From NCBI GenBank assembly GCA_944327625.1, contig CALVHL010000004.1, forward strand, positions 55,409 through 119,408: DNA of 64,000 nucleotides. Direction: 5' to 3'. The position numbers were made by a program, and so were the translations under genes. Positions within the stretch are counted from its first letter, which is position 1, and each line of letters begins with the position of its first letter. The DNA comes from an uncultured Clostridia bacterium. Its GTDB lineage: Bacteria; Bacillota; Clostridia; Christensenellales; Borkfalkiaceae. Positions 35,268 to 43,499 of this stretch are shown here, piece after piece. The notes under the pieces were generated by a model. The model did not search any database. It saw nothing but the letters and a program-made list of their open reading frames with translations, and was not told where the DNA came from.

Positions 35268-36299
35268 ATGGATAAAATATTGCTCGACGGCATGGGCGGA
35301 GACAACGCACCCTATGCCACCTGCGAAGGCGCGGCGGCGGCACTCAACGCCGACAAGAACCTCTATATAATAATGACGGGCAGAAAGGAAGTGCTCGAAG
35401 CCGAACTCAAAAAATACAAGTACGATACTTCGAGGCTGGAAATAGTCGATTGTCCCGACGTGATTGACATGAACGACAGCCCCACGGAGGCGGTAAAGCG
35501 CAAACAGTCCTCGCTCATGGCGGCGTATTGGATGCTCAAAAAGCAGGACGATATCTGCGGCCTCGTAACCGCAGGCTCGTCGGGCGCGACTATCGTCGGC
35601 GGTCAGCTCATTCTGGGCAGAATAAGGGGAATTAAGCGCCCCGCGCTCTGCCCCGCGCTGCCCAACGTGCGCGGCGGCACTACGCTGCTCTGCGACTGCG
35701 GCGCGAATGCCGAATGTAAACCCGTTATGCTCTGCCAGTTCGCCATACTCGCGTCGGCTTACGCCCAGGCGGGGTTCAACATATCCAACCCGAGGGTAGG
35801 GCTTCTCAACAACGGCACGGAGGAGCACAAGGGCGATCCGCTCCGCCAGGAGACCTACAAATACCTTTCGGAGATGAAGAACATCAACTTCATCGGCAAT
35901 ATCGAGGGCAGGGATATAAATTACGGCGACGTAGACGTCGCGGTAGCCGACGGCTTCTCGGGCAACGTGGCGCTCAAATCGGTCGAGGGCTGCGCCAAGA
36001 TGATACTCGCCAACATGAAAAAGCAGTTCACGTCTTCGCCCGCGGCGCTCATCGGCGCGCTGTTTATGAGCGGGGCTATAAAGCGCCTCAAAAAGAACCT
36101 CGATTTCAACAAATACGGCGGCGCGCTGCTCATCGGGCTCAAAAAGGTCGTGGTAAAGAGCCACGGCTCGTCCAAGCCCGTATCCATAAAGAATTCCATA
36201 CTCAACGCCCTGACGATATACCGCAACGGGCTCATTCCCAAGATAGAGGAGATGCTTGCGGGCGTCGACCTCGACAATCTCATCAAGCAGGAAGATTAA
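35268..36299 (+). CDS. plsX: Phosphate acyltransferase PlsX
   Basis: 343 residues from ATG 35268 (MDKILLDGMGGDNAP), chosen over an in-frame ATG at 35250 because AGGGGGTACGAG precedes it. ITGRKEVL-like segments and GLVTAGSSGATIVGGQLILG and NIEGRDINYGDVDVAVADGF are PlsX hallmarks. It makes acyl-phosphate from acyl-ACP for phospholipid synthesis at the membrane. In this strain the acpP gene that often follows plsX is absent; rnc comes directly after with no gap. Confidence 0.95.
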   Translation: MDKILLDGMGGDNAPYATCEGAAAALNADKNLYIIMTGRKEVLEAELKKYKYDTSRLEIVDCPDVIDMNDSPTEAVKRKQSSLMAAYWMLKKQDDICGLVTAGSSGATIVGGQLILGRIRGIKRPALCPALPNVRGGTTLLCDCGANAECKPVMLCQFAILASAYAQAGFNISNPRVGLLNNGTEEHKGDPLRQETYKYLSEMKNINFIGNIEGRDINYGDVDVAVADGFSGNVALKSVEGCAKMILANMKKQFTSSPAALIGALFMSGAIKRLKKNLDFNKYGGALLIGLKKVVVKSHGSSKPVSIKNSILNALTIYRNGLIPKIEEMLAGVDLDNLIKQED

Positions 36300-36938
36300 A
36301 TGGACTTTGAAAGCATAGAGAGGCGGCTGGGTTACAGATTTAAGGACAGGGGAAAGCTGCGGCTCGCCCTGACGCTCTCGTCGTACGACGGCGAAAGAAA
36401 CAACGAAAGTCTGGAATGTCTGGGCGACGCTCTGCTTACGTTCATCGTGGCGGAAAAGTACTTCAACGAGGGGCTTTCGGAGGGCGAAATTTCTCAAAAG
36501 AAGCAGGAATATCTCTCGGATAACGCCCTCGCGCTCGTCTCGGACAGGCTCAAACTCGACGAAGAACTTTTAAAGGACAAGGGCGACACGCACAACAAAA
36601 AGGCAATACCCTCGGCTTACGAGGCGGTGACGGCGGCGATATATCTCGACGGCGGGCTGCGCGCGGCGAGAAAATTTGCGCTCTCCACGCTCTCGCCGCT
36701 CAAAGTTTCGTTCAACTATATTTCCGCCTTGCAGGAAGAATTGCAGGCGCGCGGCAAGCGCCCTCCCGAATATGTAAAGGAGCAGATCGGCACGCCGCAA
36801 CAGCCCGTAATGCGCGTCACGGTAAACGTCTACGGGAAGGAATTTTCCGCCGAGGGCGGCAATTTTGCCAAGGCAAAGAAGCTGGCTGCAAAGGCGGCTT
36901 ACGAATATTTAATGCAAACCGCAACGGACGGTAAATAG
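36300..36938 (+). CDS. rnc: Ribonuclease III
   Basis: 212 residues. The catalytic signature reads NESLECLGDALLTFIVAEKYF (usual form NERLEFLGDAVL), keeping the metal-binding Glu and Asp. The second acidic site is in SAYEAVTAAIYLDGG. A double-stranded-RNA-binding domain follows (about 145-212, FAKAKKLAAKAAYEYLMQ). It processes rRNA precursors and structured RNAs. The start directly follows the plsX stop. It ends in TAG, one of only two TAG stops I find in the window, with smc two bases beyond. Confidence 0.93.
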   Translation: MDFESIERRLGYRFKDRGKLRLALTLSSYDGERNNESLECLGDALLTFIVAEKYFNEGLSEGEISQKKQEYLSDNALALVSDRLKLDEELLKDKGDTHNKKAIPSAYEAVTAAIYLDGGLRAARKFALSTLSPLKVSFNYISALQEELQARGKRPPEYVKEQIGTPQQPVMRVTVNVYGKEFSAEGGNFAKAKKLAAKAAYEYLMQTATDGK

Positions 36939-36940
36939 AT

Positions 36941-39900
36941 ATGGTTCAATTCAAGAGCATAAAACTTATCGGCTTCAAATCGTTTGCCGACAAAACTGAG
37001 ATACCCCTGACCGACGGCGTCACCTGCATAGTCGGCCCTAACGGCTGCGGAAAGAGCAACGTAGCCGACGCCATACGCTGGGTTCTCGGCGAACAGTCTG
37101 CCAAGGTGATGAGAGGTTCGCAGATGATGGACGTCATCTTCAACGGCACCGAAAAGCGCAAAAAGACGAGCTTTTGCGAAGTTACCCTGACCTTCGACAA
37201 TACCAACCGTATATTCGACTATGACGCGGACGAGCTGGAGATGACGCGCCGCCTTTACAGGGACGGAACGAGCGAATACCTTCTAAACCAGCAGCCGTCG
37301 AGAATGAAGATACTTACGGGGCTTCTTCACGGCGCGGGCGCGGCGAAAGAGGGCTACTCGATAATCGGACAGGGCAGAATAGCGCAGATAATGAACTCCC
37401 GCCCCGAGGAACGCCGCTCGATATTCGAGGAGGCGACGGGCATAGTCGTATTCAAGGACAGAAAGGCTGACGCGGAGCGAAAGCTCAACTATTCGCGCGA
37501 CAATCTGTTCGTGTACGCACAGAGAATGCAGGAAGTGGAGCGTCAGCTTGCGCCCCTTTCGAGGGCGGCGGACAACGCGCGCAAGTATAACGACCTCTAT
37601 TCCAACCTCAGAATGCACGAGATCAACACCTACATATACCGCCACGACGGCGCGGCGGGCGAGAGGGAGAAGATTAACGCCCGCATAGACAAGATAAACG
37701 AGCAGATCGCGCAGAACAACGAGCTGGCGAATAACCTCCTCAGCGACTATGAAAAGTGCAGGGAAGCGCTCTCGGGCGCGGACGGAGTGCTCAAATCGCT
37801 CAACGAGGAGCGGCTTGCCTTCACGGTCGGGCTCGAAAGGAGCACGGGCGAAAGCAAGCTGTTCAGGGAACGCGCCAACGCCGTCAAATACAAGCTCCAG
37901 CAGGCGCAGGAAGAACTGGCGTTTTCAGCCAAGCGCACGGTCGAACTCGACAGGGAGATCCGCCGCGCGGAGGAATACGCGGGCAAGAACGGCGAGAGGA
38001 TAGAGCGGCTCAACGCCGCGGGCGAACAACTCAGAAGCGAGATCGCCGCCCTCTCGGAGAGCATAGCAAACTATGAAATAATGACGGGCGAGCACCGCAA
38101 GAAGGTCATGGATACCTTCAAGGACCTCACCGAAATGAAGGAAAATATCGGTTCGCTGTCGGCTAAGAAAGAGCTTATCAAAGAGCGGCTCGGCGAAATG
38201 GACGAGGCGATGGATAACGCCAGGAGCGAATATGAGCGGCTCAAAGGCGAATACGGTCAGGTGCTTGCCGAACAGGAATCGCTCAACAAACTGCTCGGCG
38301 GCGAGAACGAGCTCACCGAAAGCTCGCGCGAAAAGATAGCGGCGGCGAACGACAAATATCAGACCTACGTCAAGCGCATTTACGACGCGGAAGCGCAGAT
38401 TTTCTCGCTCGAGCAGAGCCTCAAAACCTATACGGCGCTGAGGGATAAGTTCGAGGGCTATATCTATTCTGTAAAGCGCCTCATGTCCGACGCCAAGGGC
38501 AACAGTCAACTGTCTTCGAGGATAATGGGGCTGATTGCCGACGTCGTCAGCTGCGATCAGGAATACGAAGTTGCGATAGAGACGGCGTTCGGCGGCGCAA
38601 TGCAGAACGTCATAACCGAGACGAGGGACGACGCGCGTTACCTCATACAGTATCTCAAAGCCAACAGGGCAGGTCAGGTGACTTTCCTCCCCATCGAGGC
38701 GCTCCGCCCGAGGTACGAAAGCCAGCAGATAAAGTCGGCTTGTCAGGAAATGGGCGCGGTCGGGCTGGCGATAGACCTCGTCCGCTACGACAAGAAGTAT
38801 GAAAACGTCATACATAACCTCTTGGGCAATACGCTTATTTGCGACGATATTCAGAGCGCGACGATAATTGCGGGCAGATATCCCCGCGCGTTCAAGATAG
38901 TCACCCTCGACGGCGACCTCATCGCAACTTCGGGTTCGATGACGGGCGGCAGCCGCAGGGAAAATTCTGCCAACCTGCTCGCCAACGAGCGCAAGCTCAA
39001 AGACATATCCGACGAAATAGCCGGCAAGCGCGCGACGCTTCAGCGCGCCGAGGAGAAGAAGAAGGAAGCGGAGCAGGAGCTCGCCGCCGCGAGAGCGGAG
39101 GGGCGCGACCTCGACGAGAGGCTGCAAAACGCCCGCCTCGAACTTGCCACGGCTAACCAGAAACTCTCCAACTTAATGCTCAACATGACCGACAAGGAGA
39201 GCGAATATTCGGTATACCGCCAGTCCCGCGCACAGCTTGAAGCAAAGCTCGGCGAACTCGACAGTCAGTATACCTCGACTTCCGCAGGCGCAAGCAGCCT
39301 TACCGAGCAGTCGGACAAGGTCAATTCCGAAATGGACAGCGTCAGCGAGCAGTACGAGCACACCACTAAGGAGCGCAACTCCAAGATGGAAAAGCTCAAC
39401 TCTATGCAGGTCGAAATAGCCTCGCTCGAAAGCGCGCTCAAATCCAATAAGGAGAGCGCCGAACGCGCCCGCGCCGAAAAGGACGCGCTCATAAAGAAGG
39501 CGGCCTCGTTGCAGGCGCTCGTTCCCGATATGCAGAGGGAGCTCTCCGATTTCATGGACAGGGCGGCACGCGCCGCGCTCTCCTCGGAGGAGCAGGCAAA
39601 GCTCGACGCACTCGTCGCGAAGATTGCCGAGGTCGAAGAACGCAAAAAGACCTTGAACGAGCGCGTCGTCGAGATAGACAAGGCAAGGCTGGACACGGCG
39701 TCGGAGGGCGAACACCTCACCGAACGCCTGCACTCGCAGGAGATGGCGCTCCAAAAGGTCGACGCCGACCTCGATTTCCTCCAACAGCGAATTGAGGAGG
39801 AGTACCACGAGGACTATGAGGGCTGTCTCAAATACAAGGTAGAAAACTACGACATATCGACTTCGGCTTCGTCCATCGCCAACTATAAGAGGCAGATAAC

Positions 39901-40540
39901 CATGCTCGGCCCCGTCAACCCGACGGCAATCGAGGAGTTTGAGGAACTCAACGAGCGGCACGAGAAGATGCTCTCCGAAAAGGCAGACCTCGAAAAGGCG
40001 ATCGACGACCTCGAAAAGGCGCTCAACGAGATAAGGGACGAAATGCTCAAAATCTTCAACGAGGGCTTCAATACCATAAACGAAAACTTCAAGCGCACCT
40101 TTAAAGAGCTGTTCGGCGGCGGCAGGGCAGAGCTTCAGCTCGACTATACCGACTGTGACGATCCCCTCGACGCGGGCGTGGAAATAGTCGCTTGCCCTCC
40201 CGGCAAGAACCTCACTAAAATTTCCCTGCTCTCTGGCGGCGAGCAGGCGCTCACGGCAATCGCCATACTGTTTGCAATCATTCAGATGCGTCCCATGCCC
40301 TTCTGCGTGCTCGACGAGATAGAGGCGGCGCTCGACGACGCCAACGTCGGCAGATACGCAAGCTTCCTCAAAAAGTTCGCCGAAAAGACGCAGTTCATCG
40401 TCATCACGCACCGTAAGCCCACCATGGAAAAGGCGGACGTGCTGTTCGGCGTTACCATGGAGGAAAAGGGCGTTTCCAAGATAGTTTCCGTCAAGCTGTC
40501 GGAGGTCGAATCGCGCCTCGGCGGCGATACGGTCGCCTGA
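36941..40540 (+). CDS. smc: Chromosome condensation protein SMC
   Basis: 1199 residues, the full SMC length. N-terminal ATPase half with Walker A (VGPNGCGKSNVADAIRWVLG); coiled coils at about 170-500 and 670-1010; a hinge between (about 510-660, with GLIADVVSCDQEYEVAIET). The C-terminal half carries the signature LLSGGEQALTAIAILFAI and Walker B PFCVLDEIEAALDDANVGR. With ScpA and ScpB it forms the condensin ring that organises the chromosome. It follows rnc by two bases; the order rnc-smc-ftsY is conserved in Bacillota. Confidence 0.97.
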   Translation: MVQFKSIKLIGFKSFADKTEIPLTDGVTCIVGPNGCGKSNVADAIRWVLGEQSAKVMRGSQMMDVIFNGTEKRKKTSFCEVTLTFDNTNRIFDYDADELEMTRRLYRDGTSEYLLNQQPSRMKILTGLLHGAGAAKEGYSIIGQGRIAQIMNSRPEERRSIFEEATGIVVFKDRKADAERKLNYSRDNLFVYAQRMQEVERQLAPLSRAADNARKYNDLYSNLRMHEINTYIYRHDGAAGEREKINARIDKINEQIAQNNELANNLLSDYEKCREALSGADGVLKSLNEERLAFTVGLERSTGESKLFRERANAVKYKLQQAQEELAFSAKRTVELDREIRRAEEYAGKNGERIERLNAAGEQLRSEIAALSESIANYEIMTGEHRKKVMDTFKDLTEMKENIGSLSAKKELIKERLGEMDEAMDNARSEYERLKGEYGQVLAEQESLNKLLGGENELTESSREKIAAANDKYQTYVKRIYDAEAQIFSLEQSLKTYTALRDKFEGYIYSVKRLMSDAKGNSQLSSRIMGLIADVVSCDQEYEVAIETAFGGAMQNVITETRDDARYLIQYLKANRAGQVTFLPIEALRPRYESQQIKSACQEMGAVGLAIDLVRYDKKYENVIHNLLGNTLICDDIQSATIIAGRYPRAFKIVTLDGDLIATSGSMTGGSRRENSANLLANERKLKDISDEIAGKRATLQRAEEKKKEAEQELAAARAEGRDLDERLQNARLELATANQKLSNLMLNMTDKESEYSVYRQSRAQLEAKLGELDSQYTSTSAGASSLTEQSDKVNSEMDSVSEQYEHTTKERNSKMEKLNSMQVEIASLESALKSNKESAERARAEKDALIKKAASLQALVPDMQRELSDFMDRAARAALSSEEQAKLDALVAKIAEVEERKKTLNERVVEIDKARLDTASEGEHLTERLHSQEMALQKVDADLDFLQQRIEEEYHEDYEGCLKYKVENYDISTSASSIANYKRQITMLGPVNPTAIEEFEELNERHEKMLSEKADLEKAIDDLEKALNEIRDEMLKIFNEGFNTINENFKRTFKELFGGGRAELQLDYTDCDDPLDAGVEIVACPPGKNLTKISLLSGGEQALTAIAILFAIIQMRPMPFCVLDEIEAALDDANVGRYASFLKKFAEKTQFIVITHRKPTMEKADVLFGVTMEEKGVSKIVSVKLSEVESRLGGDTVA

Positions 40541-40551
40541 CCTTAAATTTT

Positions 40552-40581
40552 CAATTGGTGCGGCAATATGCCGCAACCAAC
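40552..40581 (-). repeat. 30-bp dispersed palindromic repeat, copy 8
   Basis: On the minus strand it reads GTTGGTTGCGGCATATTGC then CGCACCAATTG, the most regular copy: TTGGT and ACCAA arms flank TGCGGCATATTGCCGC. It sits in the smc-ftsY gap. Confidence 0.9.
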
Positions 40582-40612
40582 GCCATTTTCAAACACATTT
40601 ACGGAGATAATA

Positions 40613-41509
40613 ATGGGCATATTTTCAAAACTTGCAAGCGCGCTCAAAAAGACCAAACAGACGCTTTCAAACGCGATAGGCGCACTCTTTTCGCGCGACA
40701 GGTTCGGCAGCGAATTCTATGACGACCTCGAGGAGGTGCTCATAAGTTCGGATATATCCGTCACCACTGCTGAGGAGATAGTCGAAGAACTGCGCGAAGA
40801 AGTAAAGCAGGAAAAACTTAAAGATAAAGAATTTGTCATCGACACGCTCAAAGACATATTGCAGGAAAAGCTTGACGAGGCGGAAGTTCACGAAATAGAA
40901 TATCCCGCCGTCATAATGCTCGTTGGCGTGAACGGCGTGGGCAAGACTACTACCGTAGGAAAACTGGCCTCTTATTTCCTGCGACAGGGCAAGACAGTCA
41001 CGGTAGCCGCGGCTGATACCTTCCGTGCGGCGGCAAGCGATCAGCTGACCGTCTGGGCGGAACGCGCCAAGGTCAGGATAGTCAAGCACGAGGAGGGCAG
41101 CGATCCCTCGGCGGTAGTGTTCGACGCGCTGTCCTCGGCAAAGGCGAAGAATACCGACGTGGTCATAATCGACACGGCGGGCAGACTGCACGTCAAGGCA
41201 AACCTTATGGAGGAGCTCAAAAAGATGTCGAGGGTGGTAGAGCGCGAAATGCCCGACGCCAACTTCTACAAACTGCTCGTGCTCGACGCGACGACGGGCA
41301 ATAACGCCTATAATCAGGCGGAAGTATTCGACGGCGCGGTCGAACTCGACGGCATAGTCTTAACCAAGCTCGACGGCTCGGCAAAGGGCGGCTTCGTCAT
41401 ATCGCTCTGCTCGGAATTGCAGATACCCGTAATATTCGCCGGCGTCGGCGAAAAAATAGAGGATCTAGAGCGCTTCAACTCGGAAGAATTTATTGATAAT
41501 ATACTGTGA
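40613..41509 (+). CDS. ftsY: Signal recognition particle receptor FtsY
   Basis: 298 residues from ATG 40613 (MGIFSKLASALKKTKQ) with ACGGAGATAAT upstream; the frame extends to 40568 through a repeat copy, which is not a likely coding start. The short form without an acidic A domain. NG domain motifs: LVGVNGVGKTTTVGKLASYF (G1), DTFRAAASDQL, IIDTAGRLHVKANLMEELKK and LTKLDGSAKGG. It docks ribosome-SRP complexes at the membrane. Downstream of smc. Confidence 0.96.
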   Translation: MGIFSKLASALKKTKQTLSNAIGALFSRDRFGSEFYDDLEEVLISSDISVTTAEEIVEELREEVKQEKLKDKEFVIDTLKDILQEKLDEAEVHEIEYPAVIMLVGVNGVGKTTTVGKLASYFLRQGKTVTVAAADTFRAAASDQLTVWAERAKVRIVKHEEGSDPSAVVFDALSSAKAKNTDVVIIDTAGRLHVKANLMEELKKMSRVVEREMPDANFYKLLVLDATTGNNAYNQAEVFDGAVELDGIVLTKLDGSAKGGFVISLCSELQIPVIFAGVGEKIEDLERFNSEEFIDNIL

Positions 41510-41516
41510 CTTTGTC

Positions 41517-41621
41517 TCGTAAATTTTGTCGCTTGGTGACAGCGACAAAATTCTACGATTTTAGGAGGCTCTGCCTCCCTTGCCGCGACTTTTTAGGGCT
41601 CTTAATTATGAGAAGTCGCGG
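41517..41621 (+). other. Three consecutive hairpins after ftsY
   Basis: ATTTTGTCGCT (41523-41533) pairs with 41541-41551, extended by TCGTA/TACGA. GGAGGC (41564-41569) pairs with GCCTCC (41573-41578). CCGCGACTT (41583-41591) pairs with AAGTCGCGG (41613-41621). Neither clean T-runs nor coding frames are seen. The first or third may terminate ftsY; three in a row suggests a small structured RNA or a repeat remnant. The gap 41510-41739 has no gene. Confidence 0.45.
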
Positions 41622-41739
41622 CAATTCACACCGCATTTAAGAAGCAGGGTGTTATTTAACTCTGCTTGCAATACCTATTTAAGCAAAAGACTTTCGGATA
41701 TCGCGGTTAAACCCACGGACGGCGAAATATGGTGGTTTT

Positions 41740-42285
41740 ATGACTGAATTGGAAAAGATGCTTTCGGGACAACTGTATATCGCGTCAGATCCGCAGCTTG
41801 CCGCTATGCACGGGCGCGCGCTCGAACTGTGCGCGGCCCTCTCGGGGTATATTCCCGACGAAAAGCGGCAGGAGATAGCCCGTCAGCTCCTCGGCAAGTG
41901 CGGCAAAAATCCCGTCCTCGGCACGGGCTTTTACTGCGACTATGGCTGCAATATCGAGGTCGGCGACAACTTTTACACCAACTACGGCGTGTGCATACTC
42001 GACGTGTGCAAGGTGACGATAGGCGACAACTGCCTCATCGCCCCGCAGGTCGGCATATACGCGGCTTGTCACCCGCTCGACAGGGCGACGCGCGTCGGTG
42101 GGCAGGAGCTCGGCAAGCCCGTAACCATCGGCAACGACTGTTGGATAGGCGGCAGGGCCGTCATTAACCCCGGCGTGACCTTGGGCGACAACGTCATCGT
42201 CGGAAGCGGCGCGGTGGTGACAAAATCATTCCCGTCGGATGTCGTAATCGCGGGCAATCCCGCAAGGATAATCCGCAGGCTGTAA
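41740..42285 (+). CDS. Sugar O-acetyltransferase (maltose/galactoside type)
   Basis: 181 residues. The N-terminal Mac domain (MTELEKMLSGQLYIASDPQL) is followed by the left-handed beta-helix hexapeptide fold: FYTNYGVCILDVCKVTIGDN, APQVGIYAACHPLD with the catalytic His, then GNDCWIGGRAVINPGVTLGD and VIAGNPARIIRRL. It transfers acetyl from acetyl-CoA to a sugar hydroxyl. The natural acceptor is uncertain in this family. Monocistronic, upstream of a repeat copy and terminator. Confidence 0.92.
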   Translation: MTELEKMLSGQLYIASDPQLAAMHGRALELCAALSGYIPDEKRQEIARQLLGKCGKNPVLGTGFYCDYGCNIEVGDNFYTNYGVCILDVCKVTIGDNCLIAPQVGIYAACHPLDRATRVGGQELGKPVTIGNDCWIGGRAVINPGVTLGDNVIVGSGAVVTKSFPSDVVIAGNPARIIRRL

Positions 42286-42298
42286 GCGTAAAAAATTT

Positions 42299-42328
42299 CA
42301 ATTGGTGCGGCGATATGCCGCAACTAAC
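42299..42328 (-). repeat. 30-bp dispersed palindromic repeat, copy 9
   Basis: On the minus strand it reads GTTAGTTGCGGCATATCGC then CGCACCAATTG. It sits 14 bp after the acetyltransferase stop, in the same orientation as the copy before ftsY. Confidence 0.88.
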
Positions 42329-42387
42329 GGCATTTCTGAGGGGCAGACCGCCCCTCATTTTACATATTCATACCTTAAAAAAGAAAA

Positions 42388-42418
42388 GCGGCTTACGGCA
42401 TATTCTGCCGTAAGCCGC
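42388..42418. terminator. Bidirectional terminator between convergent genes
   Basis: GCGGCTTACGGCA (42388-42400) pairs with TGCCGTAAGCCGC (42406-42418), loop TATTC. An A-rich flank on the left gives a T-run on the minus strand; a shorter T-run follows on the plus strand. Confidence 0.8.
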
Positions 42419-42437
42419 CCTCTCATTTTAACCCCGT

Positions 42438-42524
42438 TTACAGATCGTCTGCATCCTGTACGGGTATTTCGTGCCTATCGAGGCAGGTTCCCGTATAGCT
42501 TCCGTCGGGGTCCGAGGAGCTCAT
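42438..42524 (-). CDS. Tiny protein downstream of rubrerythrin (28 aa)
   Basis: ATG 42524 to TAA 42438: MSSSDPDGSYTGTCLDRHEI then PVQDADDL. The DPDGSYTG and PVQDADDL blocks recall very small acidic proteins of Clostridia that I remember only as hypothetical. It starts eight bases after the stop of the 30-residue gene and has no ribosome binding site of its own, so it would depend on coupled translation. Function unknown. Confidence 0.5.
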   Translation of the reverse strand: MSSSDPDGSYTGTCLDRHEIPVQDADDL

Positions 42525-42531
42525 AAAACTG

Positions 42532-42624
42532 TTATTTGCAGTTTTTTTCGCTTTTGGAAGATGAGCAGTCCGACGTCTTGTTCTTTGCGTTCTGCTTGTT
42601 CCCACAGTTCTTGACCTTCTTCAT
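42532..42624 (-). CDS. Tiny Lys/Asn/Cys-rich protein coupled to rubrerythrin (30 aa)
   Basis: ATG 42624 overlaps the rubrerythrin stop as ATGA, with a strong ribosome binding site (AAGGAGAAAAT). It reads MKKVKNCGNKQNAKNKTSDC then SSSKSEKNCK. Three cysteines in a basic, Asn-rich chain suggest a metal-binding or redox-responsive peptide, but that is an inference. The coupled start and strong ribosome binding site make it a better gene candidate than its length suggests. Confidence 0.65.
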   Translation of the reverse strand: MKKVKNCGNKQNAKNKTSDCSSSKSEKNCK

Positions 42625-43217
42625 ATTTTCTCCTTTCCGTAGGGAAGATTAAGCGCGACGTAGCCCTGGCTCGATTTGCACAGCGGACAGATGTCCCATG
42701 CCGAAGTCGAGGTGTGCATATATCCGCATTCCTTGCAGACGTAGAGAATGGGAGAGGGGTTCTTATATAGCGTACCCTCTTTCATTGCGTTGTAAAGGTA
42801 GGTAAATATCTGTTCGTGATGTTGTTCCACCCTTGCAATCATTTCAAACAGCGCGCCCACGTCGGCAAACCCTTCGGCCTTTGCAGTCTTAGCAAAGTCG
42901 GGGTAAATCGCTGCGTGTTCGCTGTTTTCATCCTCGGCGGCAAGGCGCAGACATTCGCACAGATCGCCCGTATGAAAGGGATATCCCGCGTCCAATACAA
43001 TATTGTCGAGTACTTTACCGCGCTTGGTAAGTTCCTCGAAAAATCTTCTCGCGTGTACCGTTTCATTCTTTGCTATCGCGCGTATTTCGTCTGCAAGCGA
43101 AATATAGCCCTGAGCGGTCGCCTCTCTCGCAATGAGCTGATAGCGCATGCCCGCCTGGCTTTCTCCCGCAAATCCTCTCGCTAAATTGAGATAGGTCTTT
43201 GTGTCTTCAAATTGCAT
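42621..43217 (-). CDS. Rubrerythrin
   Basis: 198 residues. The N-terminal ferritin-like di-iron domain carries the Glu/His ligands in YLNLARGFAGESQAGMRYQ, IAKNETVHARRFFEEL and MIARVEQHHEQIF. The C-terminal rubredoxin-like domain reads CKECGYMHTST and CPLCKSSQGY. It reduces hydrogen peroxide in the cytoplasm of anaerobes with electrons from NAD(P)H through rubredoxin; a rubredoxin gene is at 58113-58268. Two tiny genes follow in the same transcript. Confidence 0.94.
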   Translation of the reverse strand: MQFEDTKTYLNLARGFAGESQAGMRYQLIAREATAQGYISLADEIRAIAKNETVHARRFFEELTKRGKVLDNIVLDAGYPFHTGDLCECLRLAAEDENSEHAAIYPDFAKTAKAEGFADVGALFEMIARVEQHHEQIFTYLYNAMKEGTLYKNPSPILYVCKECGYMHTSTSAWDICPLCKSSQGYVALNLPYGKEKI

Positions 43218-43375
43218 AATCGCCCTCCGTAGTCATAGCTTGTCCGCCCCGCCTCGGTAATATTCGCCCGCCGACCTGGTATATTCTGTAAGGGTAAGCG
43301 ATTTTTATTATTTCCCCCGCACAGTCGCGCCCTGAAAAGGCAGTCCGCTTCCGCATTAAGTCGACGCAAAATGAC

Positions 43376-43405
43376 GCGCCCCCGCGATAGTTATCGCGGG
43401 GGCGC
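43376..43405. terminator. Hairpin between the MATE gene and rubrerythrin
   Basis: GCGCCCCCGCGATA (43376-43389) pairs perfectly with 43392-43405. On the minus strand GTCATTTTGC follows. It probably ends the rqcP-to-MATE transcript. The gap 43218-43499 contains no gene that I can support. Confidence 0.7.
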
Positions 43406-43499
43406 CGATGTTCTTAAATTTTCATGCCTTTAAGCGGAAAATGAGGGGGAATAATCTTGTCCGCCGCATTTCGGGCAGACAGAAATGCGCCTTTCAATA

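Noticed and set aside
35187..36497. 436-codon frame opposite plsX and rnc
   Set aside because: It covers the plsX promoter and is opposite two recognised genes; no start signal.
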